Shown here in pieces: positions 42,731 through 51,914 of a stretch of DNA of 64,000 nt. The position numbers and the translations under genes are program-made. This DNA comes from Cyclobacteriaceae bacterium (GTDB lineage: Bacteria > Bacteroidota > Bacteroidia > Cytophagales > Cyclobacteriaceae): NCBI GenBank assembly GCA_028285685.1, contig JANQOR010000035.1, forward strand, positions 62,001 to 126,000, written 5' to 3'. The notes under the pieces are model-generated. The model did not search any database. It saw only the letters and a list, made by a program, of their open reading frames with translations, and had not been told where the DNA came from. Numbering within the stretch: the first letter of the stretch is position 1; every line of letters starts with the position of its first letter.

Positions 42731-44915
42731 CCTTGAAAACGATCTGCCGATTTTTCAACTCTAGTCCGTTCGTTGTGTAGTTGTCTGTATAAACCAGGAA
42801 AAAATCAGACATCGGACGGTAACGCCACTGAAACCGTGTGAAGAAGTTGTAGTTCTCGCTTTGGGAGTTAAACTGAAGGGCGGTTGTCAGGAACATTTTG
42901 TTAGAAAAACTGATTTGGGAATTAGCTCTTAAAAGGTTCAGGTTGGTCTGACCAAACTCTCCCGGAAGTTCGACTCGGTTGAAATCATGTGTGACTCCAA
43001 AACTTCCCCAAGGTTGTACCCGAAAATTGACGCTTGTAGAGGTGTTGAACCTCGTTCCATTGAAAAAGTTCCCGAGCTGTACTCTAAGATCCGCGTTGAC
43101 AACTTTTCTACGGTCAGTGTTGTAGGTCACCCAGTACTGTGTGAATTGATAATTTCCAACGGGTAACGGGGCGTAATCGTCCCCGATCAGCGACGTAGGA
43201 ACAGGGAGGTTCACTTCCCGTGCTTGCGCCTGGAACCTTAACTCGGTAGTGTTTTCGAACGTAAAGTCGTAAGCAAAACCATGCCCTCGCTCATTCAAGC
43301 CAGACCCATCACGGTTAAGCCAGATCATGTGCCATGTTCTAGGGCCATGGGAATTAAGTTTTCCTTTTGATGGGAAAAAGCGATACACAGACCAGGGATT
43401 GATCCTAGTGTATGCTTTTCGGATGGTTTCTTCGGTTTCAGCATTGTAGTTCTCCAGGCGAGGATTGAAGCCTAATTCAGTAATATAATTTTCACCCACG
43501 AAATCCAGTGTCCAGCCAGATCTTAAGCTGCGCCCATTGTAGTTTCCGCTCAGTCCGTAAAAATGATTGTCAGAAAAATTCTCCGGCGTCTCTGAGGTAT
43601 GGAATCGGACGGTATTGTTGAACTTCCCATTGCTTGAAATGTAGGCGAACTCCAGCCCGCCATTCCTGGCAAACTTACCTTCCCTTACCTCAGCTCCTGT
43701 TTGCCGGTTTATAAATATTCCTTTTATGACTGAACGATTAAACACTTGTTGATGGACAGCAGCTACTGAATAGTTTTGTGCTTGGAGGTCAGAAATTGCT
43801 CTTGTTTGAGCATTCATAAGCCCAATTCTTGTTCTGTTGGTGACATTGCCGGTAAGTCGTGCTCCGTATGTAATTGGTACCTGCTCTCCGTCCATTAGTC
43901 CAATTCTTCTGGAAAAAAACGGAGAAATCTGCCAACTTCCGAAGTTGGCAAATATGTCTCCGTTTTCGAGAAAGAAGTTACGTCTTTCAGGGAAGAAAAT
44001 GCTAAAGCGGGAAAGGTTGGTGACTTGTTGATCCACATCAACATTGGAGAAATCCGGATTGACCGTCAAGTCTAAGTTTAACGAACCAGTCAGGGCGATT
44101 TTAGCGTCCAATCCGGTGTCTCCATCCTCTTCGAAACTGTTTTGTTCTTCTTCTTCAAAGTCTCGTTGCGTGCCGCCGGATATGTAAGGGATCAATACTA
44201 CTTTTCCAGAAGCCTGTTTGGGCTTTTCATCCCACGCAAGCGTTCCCATAAAATTCAGATCGATTCCTGGATAGTTCAAGGAGAACTGCGTCCAGGTAGA
44301 GTATACATTTCGCTGCATATCACCACGAATGAAGTTGATCCCCCATTCCGAAATATTACTTGAGTATCGTAGTGTTTTGAATGGAATAGCGAATTCAGCA
44401 ACCCAATAATTATCATACCTTTTTACTTCCGAGTACCACTTGTTATCCCAGTTTTGATCGTACTGTGTTCTTGGTCCTGTGACGTTAAGCTGCGCCTCGA
44501 TTTGCGACCCTCCTGCATTAACACCAAACATGAATCCATTTTGCTTGTTGTTCATTGGATCAAGTACCAATGTGAAATTGTCACTCCCCCAATGGGCATT
44601 GTCATCATCTCTTCTCAGCGATTGAATAACTCGTGTGCCATTGTCGTAGCAAACGGCGACTACATATAAGAACTCTTCATCGTAAGTTGCTTTGACTTGG
44701 GTAATAGCTGCAGCGCTACCGGTGTCTGAGGGCCAATGGTTAATGAAGTTTGGAATCTCCTGCACTCCTAGCCACCCTTCTTCGGAGTTATCTCCATCTA
44801 CAGAAATGGCTGAAGTGGCTCTTGAAATGTTATACCGGAATCTATCCCTCGTTTCATTGTCCGGCGAACTGATAGCACTGGTGAGAAGGACTAACAAAGA
44901 GGTTAAGGTATTCAT
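42708..44915 (-). CDS. DUF5916 outer-membrane protein with CBM9-like N-terminal domain
   Basis: A 735-residue exported protein with a short signal peptide. The N-terminal 200 residues form a carbohydrate-binding family 9-like domain (SVDGDNSEEGWLGVQEI, ATYDEEFLYVVAVCYDN, WVAEFAIPFKTLRY). The rest is a DUF5916 region rich in alternating beta strands that fits an outer-membrane barrel (LDLTVNPDFSNVDVDQQVTN, FFPERRNFFLENGDIF) and ends with an aromatic-rich strand. The function of DUF5916 is not established; transport or binding of a surface ligand is only a guess. It diverges from the LytS/LytTR operon. Confidence 0.85.
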   Translation of the reverse strand: MNTLTSLLVLLTSAISSPDNETRDRFRYNISRATSAISVDGDNSEEGWLGVQEIPNFINHWPSDTGSAAAITQVKATYDEEFLYVVAVCYDNGTRVIQSLRRDDDNAHWGSDNFTLVLDPMNNKQNGFMFGVNAGGSQIEAQLNVTGPRTQYDQNWDNKWYSEVKRYDNYWVAEFAIPFKTLRYSSNISEWGINFIRGDMQRNVYSTWTQFSLNYPGIDLNFMGTLAWDEKPKQASGKVVLIPYISGGTQRDFEEEEQNSFEEDGDTGLDAKIALTGSLNLDLTVNPDFSNVDVDQQVTNLSRFSIFFPERRNFFLENGDIFANFGSWQISPFFSRRIGLMDGEQVPITYGARLTGNVTNRTRIGLMNAQTRAISDLQAQNYSVAAVHQQVFNRSVIKGIFINRQTGAEVREGKFARNGGLEFAYISSNGKFNNTVRFHTSETPENFSDNHFYGLSGNYNGRSLRSGWTLDFVGENYITELGFNPRLENYNAETEETIRKAYTRINPWSVYRFFPSKGKLNSHGPRTWHMIWLNRDGSGLNERGHGFAYDFTFENTTELRFQAQAREVNLPVPTSLIGDDYAPLPVGNYQFTQYWVTYNTDRRKVVNADLRVQLGNFFNGTRFNTSTSVNFRVQPWGSFGVTHDFNRVELPGEFGQTNLNLLRANSQISFSNKMFLTTALQFNSQSENYNFFTRFQWRYRPMSDFFLVYTDNYTTNGLELKNRQIVFKATYWLNL

Positions 44916-45014
44916 CGTAAAGAGGTAAGTTTTCGCCTGTTATACCTCGATGAATTTGCTTTAGTTTCCCTGTTTCTGGCTTTTTAGACAGTGTGTAAAA
45001 TTTTTCCGATAGAC

Positions 45015-45043
45015 TGCATTTTGATGGAAATAGTGCATTTTGA
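45015..45043 (+). promoter_or_regulatory. Exact 10-bp direct repeat upstream of the LytS/LytTR operon
   Basis: TGCATTTTGA occurs at 45015-45024 and again at 45034-45043, a 19-bp period (about two helical turns), 103 bp upstream of the kinase ATG and 100 bp from the divergent DUF5916 start. LytTR regulators bind tandem direct repeats, so this could be an autoregulatory or shared site. The repeat is directly visible; its role is inferred. Confidence 0.3.
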
Positions 45044-45145
45044 CAGGTTAGAATGGTCATTCAGGAGGAACAATTAGCTGTTCGTCTAAGCCTCAGAATA
45101 TTTGAAACATAATAAATAAGTTTGAGTAGTATACTAGTTCATGCA

Positions 45146-46207
45146 ATGCCCAAATTAGAATTGGAACAACTCTTATTTAAAACACCACGTCTCCTGTGGC
45201 ATTTCATTTTTTGGGTCGTCTTTATCACCTTTTTTTCCCTCGTCTATGGATTTTTTGAAGATGACTATGGAAGGCAATTTATGATCCAGCTGACGGATGC
45301 GGTTGTACAGGCTCCAGCTGTCTACTTCACTATCTATTTCTTGATGCCAAAATTTCTTTTCAAGGAAAGATACGCAGCGTTCTTTGTTGCTATCGTCGTG
45401 GTCATTTTTGGCTTTAGTACACTGATCTGGATCGACTATATTTTCATCCAGCAGCCACTTTTTTGGCCTGAATCGGATTACCAACCCTCGCTGATAAATA
45501 TTGGGAAAATCTTGAAAAATACTACCAAGATCTATCCGGTTCTTGTCTTAGCAATTGTGATCAAATGGTTTAAGTATTGGTACAAGGAGCAAAGAGCAAA
45601 TCAACAGCTAGCGAGTGAAAAATTGCAGGCGGAGCTACGTTTTTTGAAGGCTCAGGTACATCCGCATTTTCTATTCAATACGCTGAATAATTTATATGCA
45701 CTGACTTTGAAGCAATCAAAAGATGCACCTGAGGTTGTGCTGAAGCTATCTGACCTGCTCAACTATATGTTGTATGAGTGCAATGCAGATACGGTTCCAT
45801 TAAGCAAGGAGATCAAACTTGTAAAGGATTACATTTCACTAGAAAAGATCAGGTATGGGCAGCGATTAAATATTTCTTTCAGCGTTCGTGGCGAGTTAGA
45901 CTCAAAAATGCTTGCTCCAATGCTGATTCTTCCTTTTGTGGAAAATTGCTTCAAACATGGCGTGAGTGAGGAATTACACGAGTCATGGGTAAATATTGAC
46001 CTGGAGTTGAAGCAAGGAATCTTAACCCTGAAGGTGGAAAATAGTAAAAGTAAGAATGGTACAGGCGAAGATCACTTTGAATATAAAGAGGGAATCGGGT
46101 TGAATAATGTAAAGCGAAGGCTGGAGTTACTCTACGGTGAAACCCATGAGCTTGACCTTCACGACGAATCAGATTCATTCCTGGTTGTTTTAAAAATTAA
46201 AATCTAA
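45146..46207 (+). CDS. LytS/YehU-like membrane sensor histidine kinase
   Basis: A 353-residue kinase with four hydrophobic helices at about residues 12-155. A His_kinase domain follows with the phospho-acceptor HPHFLFNTLNNLYAL near 180 and a GHKL ATPase domain (ILPFVENCFKHGV N box near 262; GIGLNNVKRRL G box near 322). The frame can be extended to a TTG at 45122, but the ATG at 45146 is preferred. The adjacent LytTR regulator starts on the base after its stop. The pair is the common Bacteroidota LytTR system; the signal is unknown. Confidence 0.92.
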   Translation: MPKLELEQLLFKTPRLLWHFIFWVVFITFFSLVYGFFEDDYGRQFMIQLTDAVVQAPAVYFTIYFLMPKFLFKERYAAFFVAIVVVIFGFSTLIWIDYIFIQQPLFWPESDYQPSLINIGKILKNTTKIYPVLVLAIVIKWFKYWYKEQRANQQLASEKLQAELRFLKAQVHPHFLFNTLNNLYALTLKQSKDAPEVVLKLSDLLNYMLYECNADTVPLSKEIKLVKDYISLEKIRYGQRLNISFSVRGELDSKMLAPMLILPFVENCFKHGVSEELHESWVNIDLELKQGILTLKVENSKSKNGTGEDHFEYKEGIGLNNVKRRLELLYGETHELDLHDESDSFLVVLKIKI

Positions 46208-46933
46208 ATGTCAATTAAGTGCATGATCGTTGACGACGAACCACTAGCAGGGGAGGTTCTCGAATCTTATGTAGACCGGGTCGAGTCACTCGAATTGGTG
46301 GCAATGTGTACCAATGCTGTTAGTGCTTTTGACGTTCTAAAGAAACAGCAAGTTGATCTTCTGTTTTTGGATATCCAGATGCCTAAACTTACTGGAATCG
46401 AGTTTTTGAAAGTCATTAACCCTGCCCCAAAGGTGATTTTTACCACCGCTTATCGAGAATATGCAGTGGAAAGCTATGAATTAAACGTCGTTGACTATTT
46501 ACTTAAACCAATTGCTTTTGATCGTTTCCTAATGGCAATCAATAAGGTAGTAGACAAAGAGCACTCAATACCGGTCGATGATTCTAACGATGTAATTCCG
46601 GAGGACAGACCTTATCTTTTTTTGAAGGCGGACAGAAAGATGATGAAAGTTTACCTTGACGAGATAAGCTATATCGAAAGCTTGAAAGACTATGTACGAG
46701 TTAGGACGATTGATGGAAGCGAAATTGTATCGCTGCAAAAGATCAGTTACTTAGAGCAGAAGCTTCCCGAAGATTGTTTCATCAGAATTCATCGATCATT
46801 CATTGTTCCCCTTCGCAGGATCGATGCGTTTTCAAGCACGGGTGTTGAAATTGGAGAAAAAGAAATTCCAATCGGAAGAAATTACAAGCCTGATGTGATG
46901 AAAGTCTTGAACGGAGATAAATCGATTCTTTGA
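46208..46933 (+). CDS. LytTR-family response regulator
   Basis: A 241-residue regulator with an N-terminal receiver domain (acidic pocket IVDDEPLAG at 7-15 and phospho-acceptor aspartate in LLFLDIQMPK near 55, TTAYREYAVESY near 83). A C-terminal LytTR DNA-binding domain covers about 135-235 (KADRKMMKVYLDEISYIESL, RIHRSFIVPL, IPIGRNYK). The start immediately follows the kinase stop. A direct repeat upstream of the operon is a candidate target. It likely also controls the downstream exported VOC protein, which its stop nearly touches. Confidence 0.94.
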   Translation: MSIKCMIVDDEPLAGEVLESYVDRVESLELVAMCTNAVSAFDVLKKQQVDLLFLDIQMPKLTGIEFLKVINPAPKVIFTTAYREYAVESYELNVVDYLLKPIAFDRFLMAINKVVDKEHSIPVDDSNDVIPEDRPYLFLKADRKMMKVYLDEISYIESLKDYVRVRTIDGSEIVSLQKISYLEQKLPEDCFIRIHRSFIVPLRRIDAFSSTGVEIGEKEIPIGRNYKPDVMKVLNGDKSIL

Positions 46934-46938
46934 AATCC

Positions 46939-47853
46939 ATGTTGAGCAATTATTGGAAGCTACTAGTCTTCCTATGTGTTGCTGCAAGTTGTACTTCTGC
47001 GAAGAACAATGACAGTGTTGAATATGAACCGGCGTTGGTAGGCTTGAATGTGAAGGATCTGGATGAAACCACCGATTGGTATGTCAGGAATCTTGGGTTT
47101 ACCATTGATACGACTATGATATTCCCATCATATGGATTGAAGATCAATATGTTGGTCCTTGGCTCGTTCAAACTTGAGCTAACCTGTTTTGATGACGCTG
47201 TGGAAATTGATCGGAACCTTTTACCAAATGACTATTCGAACGTTCACGGATTTATAAAGCTTGGTTTTGTTACAAATGATCTAGCAGGAATCGTTTCTCA
47301 GATGAATCGTGCCAATGTTGAGACGATTGCAGGACCCGCGGATTTACCTCCATTGAAATCGGGTGAACCTTGGCCGGATCGTTTTTACCTGGTCAAGGAC
47401 CCAGACGGCAACTATGTTCAATTTTTTGAGGGTGAATCAATGTTGAGTGGAGTTGAAGTACAGGGCGATCGATCCGTTGCACCTTTTCTGGCCATGATCA
47501 GTGTTGGAAATTTTTCCGAAACGATCAACTGGTATAAAAAATTAGGATTTGAATACTTGGAAGGTATAGAGGAACCTGGGAATCAACGCGGACTTTTGTC
47601 CTCCGGAAAATTTATTATTGAGATTGGATCCTTTGAGGGAGATGCAAACATTAGCGAACTAAATTTTCCTGCAGAAACAGCTGCTAAAGTAGTTCGGATG
47701 TCCAAGTTAGGATTCAGAATTGATAACATTGACGAAATGTATGAAAAGCTTAAAGTGGATCGTTACTCCTTCTTTTACGAAGAAATGGAAGGTGAAGATC
47801 TGAATTTCATAATAGAGGACACGGAAAAAAACTATTTACAGTTTTTCAAATAA
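46939..47853 (+). CDS. Exported double VOC/glyoxalase-fold lipoprotein
   Basis: A 304-residue protein with a lipoprotein-type signal (MLSNYWKLLVFLCVAASC) followed by two tandem VOC domains, about 25-145 (ALVGLNVKDLDETTDWYVRN ... FYLVKDPDGNYVQFFE) and about 160-300 (AMISVGNFSETINWYKKLGF ... NYLQFF). VOC proteins include glyoxalases, dioxygenases and antibiotic-binding proteins; metal ligands cannot be assigned here. Export of a VOC protein is unusual. An overlapping TTG start at 46930 adds three residues and would couple translation to the response-regulator stop; the ATG at 46939 is the conservative choice. It is followed by a strong terminator. Confidence 0.82.
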   Translation: MLSNYWKLLVFLCVAASCTSAKNNDSVEYEPALVGLNVKDLDETTDWYVRNLGFTIDTTMIFPSYGLKINMLVLGSFKLELTCFDDAVEIDRNLLPNDYSNVHGFIKLGFVTNDLAGIVSQMNRANVETIAGPADLPPLKSGEPWPDRFYLVKDPDGNYVQFFEGESMLSGVEVQGDRSVAPFLAMISVGNFSETINWYKKLGFEYLEGIEEPGNQRGLLSSGKFIIEIGSFEGDANISELNFPAETAAKVVRMSKLGFRIDNIDEMYEKLKVDRYSFFYEEMEGEDLNFIIEDTEKNYLQFFK

Positions 47854-47887
47854 AAAAGAGCCGCTTAATTCAAAGCGGCCCTTTAAT
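47854..47887. terminator. Bidirectional rho-independent terminator
   Basis: GCCGCTT (47860-47866) and AAGCGGC (47873-47879) form a perfect 7-bp stem with a 6-base loop. An A-run on the left (47852-47857) gives a U-run for minus-strand transcripts, and CCTTTAATTT follows on the right. It sits between convergent genes and can serve both. Confidence 0.75.
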
Positions 47888-47905
47888 TTACCAAATAAAA
47901 CAAGT

Positions 47906-49792
47906 TTAGTGTATCACGAATCTGCTCGTCTGAGACTTTGCATTCTTCAAAATATAAGTTCCCGCTTTGAGTGAAGAAACATCAACTCGATTTACGGATT
48001 GAGCAGTGATAAGTGCTCTTCCGTTTAGATCAAGGATTGTAATATTCATCCTTTCTGTCAAATGAAGGAATCCCGACTTTACTGGGTTAGGATACAGTAT
48101 TGGAGGATTCAATGCTTCATCGAAAGGTACTTCTTCTTCTTTTTCTTCTGCCACGACATTTTCTTCCTGAGCATCAGGTTCCTCTTGATCATTCACTTCA
48201 TAGTAGTGGTGGTGATTAAATTCAACCTCAAATATCGTCACCGTTCCACTCACCTCATTTGCAACTACGACCAATGGGGAGTTGATTGGACTATTCCTTT
48301 TCTTGATGAAAACAACATCTTCAGGCCCAAGGTCTCCAGCCTCTTCCGTGTCAGCTGGTACCGAAAAATCACGGTTGTTTATATACTGAACAAAATGCGG
48401 GTAATATGGATTGGTAACATCGTATATCATTACACCTCCTATTCTCTCCAGACCAATAAATGCGTAGAACCTACCTCTCAGACGTGCCACTTCAATGGCT
48501 TCCGGTTCTGGCCCTTTGTCATCACTTCGGTCTTTAAATGAACCATTTTCGTCATTGGTGGAGTTAAAATCATTGGGAAGTTCCTGTGCGGTTATTTGCT
48601 CGAATTGGTCTCCGCTATCAAATACAAGACGACCGTTTCCTTTGCGAATGGAGAATGATCTTGCTCCATAGGTATAGATCTCTTCGAAAAGGCCATCGTT
48701 GTTTGCGTCGCCTGTTGCAATAGTGGTTTTCATTCTGCCAATTGCCATGTCATCCTGTAGAGTTGCAGCATTAGGAAAAGCCACAGGATCAAGAGTCAAG
48801 TCTTTAACACGTACTTCCTCACTATATCCCGGGTAATCCCGACTATCTCCTTCATTAGCCAGGATAATAAACTCTCTTCCCCATCGTCTGTAATTTGCCA
48901 TTGCATCCGGCATATACATTCCCCTGATTGGCCAGTTAGCGATATCGATTGTTGGCGTTTCGTTGCTGGCGTCAAGTCCGTTTCCTGGTAGCGAATGATC
49001 TTTAAAGCCAAGCCCTATTAGGTCGATGACCTGTGCATTCCGAATGTTGATCTTGGCCAGGGCATTATTTTCCTGCAGCGCGACCCAAGCAATTCTTGAG
49101 TTCTTTGACACTGATATGTATTCCGGCTCAAGATCCTGCGCAACTGTCGAGTTCCCTGGATTTGCATTCACACGGATACTTGGATCAAGTGGCACATTGT
49201 TGAAAGCCGTGAAGGAGACCTGACTTGCATCGCTTTGAGTAAGATTTTGAGCTCCATTGCGAAGGTCAATTATCGTAACGCTTCCCTCGGGGTCTATAGT
49301 GTAGTCATCATTAGGCTCACCCTCGTTGGCCACAAGGGCGTACTTTCCATTTGGGGTAAATACTATGTTGTCGGGCAGTGCTCCTGCAGTCACCTGATTA
49401 ATAAAGTTTCCATTTGTGTCGAAGAATACCGCTTTTCCTGGAGACTGCTTATCTACATTTTCAACCGCTGCAGCAACAAGGCCATCTTTCACCGCCAGAC
49501 TGTTAGCTCCGTTTCCATATGGAGTAAGATCAATAGAAGAAATTAGAGTGATTGTGTTGGGATCAGATATGTCCAATATGTCAATTTGATCGGTTCCTCC
49601 GTTCGTGACAAAAAGCCTCTGAGTGGACGGATCGTGAGCAACAATTTCTGCCCCACTTTCATCAAAGAATCCTGTGTTATATGTTGATATTTTCTCTAAT
49701 GAAATCCGTTGCCCAAATGAGCTAAGGAACAATAGGGTAGTGAAAAAGAAGGAAGAAAATAGTTTGATTTTTGTGAGTCGAGATGTTTCCAT
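47906..49792 (-). CDS. Choice-of-anchor I family protein with T9SS sorting domain
   Basis: A 628-residue secreted protein. After a signal peptide (SSFFFTTLLFLSSFGQ), residues about 25-520 form a beta-propeller-like choice-of-anchor I domain (AEIVAHDPSTQRLFVTNGG, PDNIVFTPNGKYALVANEG, GPEPEAIEVARLRGRFYAFI, GPEDVVFIKKRNS). An acidic linker with a histidine cluster (NHHHYYEVNDQEEPDAQEE) leads to a type A sorting domain (LYPNPVKSGFLHL ... LKAGTYIL). Related proteins are often annotated as alkaline-phosphatase-like or esterase-like, but no catalytic residues were identified. The ATG at 49792 was chosen over an upstream in-frame start at 49873 because it places the signal peptide correctly. Two inverted repeats lie just upstream. 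Confidence 0.86.
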   Translation of the reverse strand: METSRLTKIKLFSSFFFTTLLFLSSFGQRISLEKISTYNTGFFDESGAEIVAHDPSTQRLFVTNGGTDQIDILDISDPNTITLISSIDLTPYGNGANSLAVKDGLVAAAVENVDKQSPGKAVFFDTNGNFINQVTAGALPDNIVFTPNGKYALVANEGEPNDDYTIDPEGSVTIIDLRNGAQNLTQSDASQVSFTAFNNVPLDPSIRVNANPGNSTVAQDLEPEYISVSKNSRIAWVALQENNALAKINIRNAQVIDLIGLGFKDHSLPGNGLDASNETPTIDIANWPIRGMYMPDAMANYRRWGREFIILANEGDSRDYPGYSEEVRVKDLTLDPVAFPNAATLQDDMAIGRMKTTIATGDANNDGLFEEIYTYGARSFSIRKGNGRLVFDSGDQFEQITAQELPNDFNSTNDENGSFKDRSDDKGPEPEAIEVARLRGRFYAFIGLERIGGVMIYDVTNPYYPHFVQYINNRDFSVPADTEEAGDLGPEDVVFIKKRNSPINSPLVVVANEVSGTVTIFEVEFNHHHYYEVNDQEEPDAQEENVVAEEKEEEVPFDEALNPPILYPNPVKSGFLHLTERMNITILDLNGRALITAQSVNRVDVSSLKAGTYILKNAKSQTSRFVIH

Positions 49793-50174
49793 AAATGATG
49801 TTTGTTTAATGGTGGACAATAAAATTATCACTTGATAATTATTTTCACACTTACGCAAAATGAGTAAGTGCAATAAAATAAATTTAGCTCTTTTGATTAA
49901 AACTCCAAATAAAGGAAACAGTTTATTGCAAATAATATTTTTTAATTGTAAACTTGGATAAGTACCGTTTTATGTAAAAAATTATCAAAAGCTAATGAAA
50001 TCAGACTAAGCCACTAACATGGATCAGTAACTCATTTTTACAGGCTGAATCAAAATATTTATTTGCCAAACAATGGTTTTATAAAATTTTGATCGGCTTA
50101 TTCAAGAAAAACTGATCAAAGAGCTTCCTGAATGGAAGTTGAGTAAGCAAGTCACCATTTAAAGAAACCACCAT
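49793..50174. other. AT-rich 382-bp intergenic region between divergent genes
   Basis: No gene or RNA was recognised. It must hold the promoters for both the minus-strand choice-of-anchor I gene and the plus-strand chemoreceptor operon. Two inverted repeats near the left side are listed separately. No full TTTG/TAnnTTTG promoter could be placed with confidence. Confidence 0.5.
49823..49870. promoter_or_regulatory. Two adjacent inverted repeats upstream of the choice-of-anchor I gene
   Basis: AATTATCACTTGATAATT (49823-49840) has perfect 8-bp arms around a 2-bp centre. CACTTAC (49848-49854) and GTAAGTG (49864-49870) have 7-bp arms around 9 bp. They lie 31 and 56 bp upstream of the ATG at 49792 and could be an operator or a structured leader. 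Function is inferred. Confidence 0.35.
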
Positions 50175-51860
50175 ATGTCCTTCTATTTTAAAAAAATTGG
50201 TATTGGAAAAAGAATTGGCTTTGGCTATGCCATTGTGATTCTAATTGCGGCGCTAAGTAGTTTCTACGGAGTTTCGGTTTTGAGGGAAAGTCTGGAGTTC
50301 AGTGGAAAAATTACGAACAGCTACCTGCCCTTTCTTAATAAACTTGAACAGTTGAGCAATACGATGGACAATTCCGCAAGCTTGACTAATAACTGGATAT
50401 ATCTCCCTAGTGATGCAGACAAAGCCAAGCTTCGAATGATCCATGAAGTAGATTTTCCAATTCTTCGAGACGATCTAAGAAGCCTTTACGCCGATTGGAC
50501 GACACTCGAAAGTCATGACAGCCTGGAGCTCGTTATTCAACAATTCGAGGAAATCCTTGCTGCTGAGAAGGAAATAATGAGTGGGCTGAGGAGCCTTTCA
50601 AGCTATGACGATGATTCGATTCTTTTTGCATCGATCACTATCTATGATGAGAATGTTTTCGCGAGGATCGGAAATGCCTTGACACTATTGGAAGAAGTCA
50701 ACAGAAGCTTGAAACGCTACTCCGAGGCAATGATTCAAGGGAAGAACACTTACTTCGAATCCATCAAAACGATGATGATTGTCTTGATGGTTTTAGCTAG
50801 CCTCATAGGGGTGGGCATGGGATTTTTAATAACTAAAAATGTGATGAAGACGCTTGGAGGGGATCCAGCAGAGGTTGCACGAATTGCGGATCAGATTGCA
50901 ACAGGTAAGCTAAATATAAATTTCTCCAATCGTCAATACATAGGCTTATATGCCAATATGAAAACCATGGTTGATAAATTGAAAGGCATAGTTACCAAAG
51001 TTTACAATGGTGCCGATGCAATAACAAGGGCGAGTTCACAACTTTCGTCTTCTTCACAGTTGGTTTCTTCGGGAGCTAGTGATCAGGCGGCCTCATCTGA
51101 AGAGGTCTCTGCCTCCATGGAGGAGATGGCTGCAAACATCAAGCAAAATTCTGACAATTCGAACGAGGCTGAAAAGATTGCATCGACAGCTGTTGCCGAA
51201 GTGGAGGAAGGGAAAACAGCCATTGAGAATACAGTAGGCTCAATGAAGCAGATTGCTGATAAGGTTTCGGTCATTTCCGAGATTGCCAGGAAAACAAACA
51301 TTCTTGCACTAAATGCAGCGGTGGAAGCAGCAAGAGCTGGTGAGGCAGGAAAGGGCTTTGCAGTGGTTGCAGCTGAAGTGAGACGGCTAGCAGAAAATAG
51401 TCAGACTTCCGCCATAGAGATCGATGAACTATGTCAGAAGAGTGTAGTTATTGCAGACGATGCGGGTAAATTGTTCGAGAATCTGGTTCCCAGCATTCAA
51501 CGCACAGCAGAACTTGTACAGGAAATTAGCCTTGCAAGCGAGGAGCAAAATTCAGGCGCGGAGCAAATCAATAACGCCATTCAACAACTAAATAGCATCA
51601 CCCAACAAAATGCAGCGAGCTCTGAGGAGATGTCATCAAGTTCTGAAGAGCTTTCCGGCCAGGCAGATCTACTTAGAGCCACAGTCGACTTCTTTGATAT
51701 AGGTCATTTGGCAGTGAGTCCGACTCAAGACGCTGTGAGGGAAAACGCTCCGTCAACCAGGGCGGGGAGACTAGAAAGAAGGACAGCCATTCACAGTTCG
51801 GGAATTATAGTCGATCTAGGTGGAGATCCCAGCGATGACGAATTTGAGAAGTTTAGCTAG
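50175..51860 (+). CDS. Methyl-accepting chemotaxis protein
   Basis: A 561-residue membrane chemoreceptor. A first transmembrane helix lies at about 14-33, a helical four-helix-bundle-type periplasmic domain at about 34-195, and a second helix at about 197-219. A HAMP domain follows at about 220-272 ([19 protein letters not shown]). The signalling domain has the conserved hairpin tip [19 protein letters not shown] near 370-388. Ser/Glu/Gln-rich stretches flank the tip as likely methylation sites. No CheR-binding pentapeptide ends the protein. It is the first gene of a unit with a porin and a small periplasmic binding-type protein 6 bp or more downstream. The ligand is unknown; a link to gliding or twitching control is inferred. 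Confidence 0.95.
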   Translation: MSFYFKKIGIGKRIGFGYAIVILIAALSSFYGVSVLRESLEFSGKITNSYLPFLNKLEQLSNTMDNSASLTNNWIYLPSDADKAKLRMIHEVDFPILRDDLRSLYADWTTLESHDSLELVIQQFEEILAAEKEIMSGLRSLSSYDDDSILFASITIYDENVFARIGNALTLLEEVNRSLKRYSEAMIQGKNTYFESIKTMMIVLMVLASLIGVGMGFLITKNVMKTLGGDPAEVARIADQIATGKLNINFSNRQYIGLYANMKTMVDKLKGIVTKVYNGADAITRASSQLSSSSQLVSSGASDQAASSEEVSASMEEMAANIKQNSDNSNEAEKIASTAVAEVEEGKTAIENTVGSMKQIADKVSVISEIARKTNILALNAAVEAARAGEAGKGFAVVAAEVRRLAENSQTSAIEIDELCQKSVVIADDAGKLFENLVPSIQRTAELVQEISLASEEQNSGAEQINNAIQQLNSITQQNAASSEEMSSSSEELSGQADLLRATVDFFDIGHLAVSPTQDAVRENAPSTRAGRLERRTAIHSSGIIVDLGGDPSDDEFEKFS

Positions 51861-51914
51861 CACGAAATGAACCAGTTACAAATACAATTTTTATCACTAT
51901 CAAATGAAGAAACT

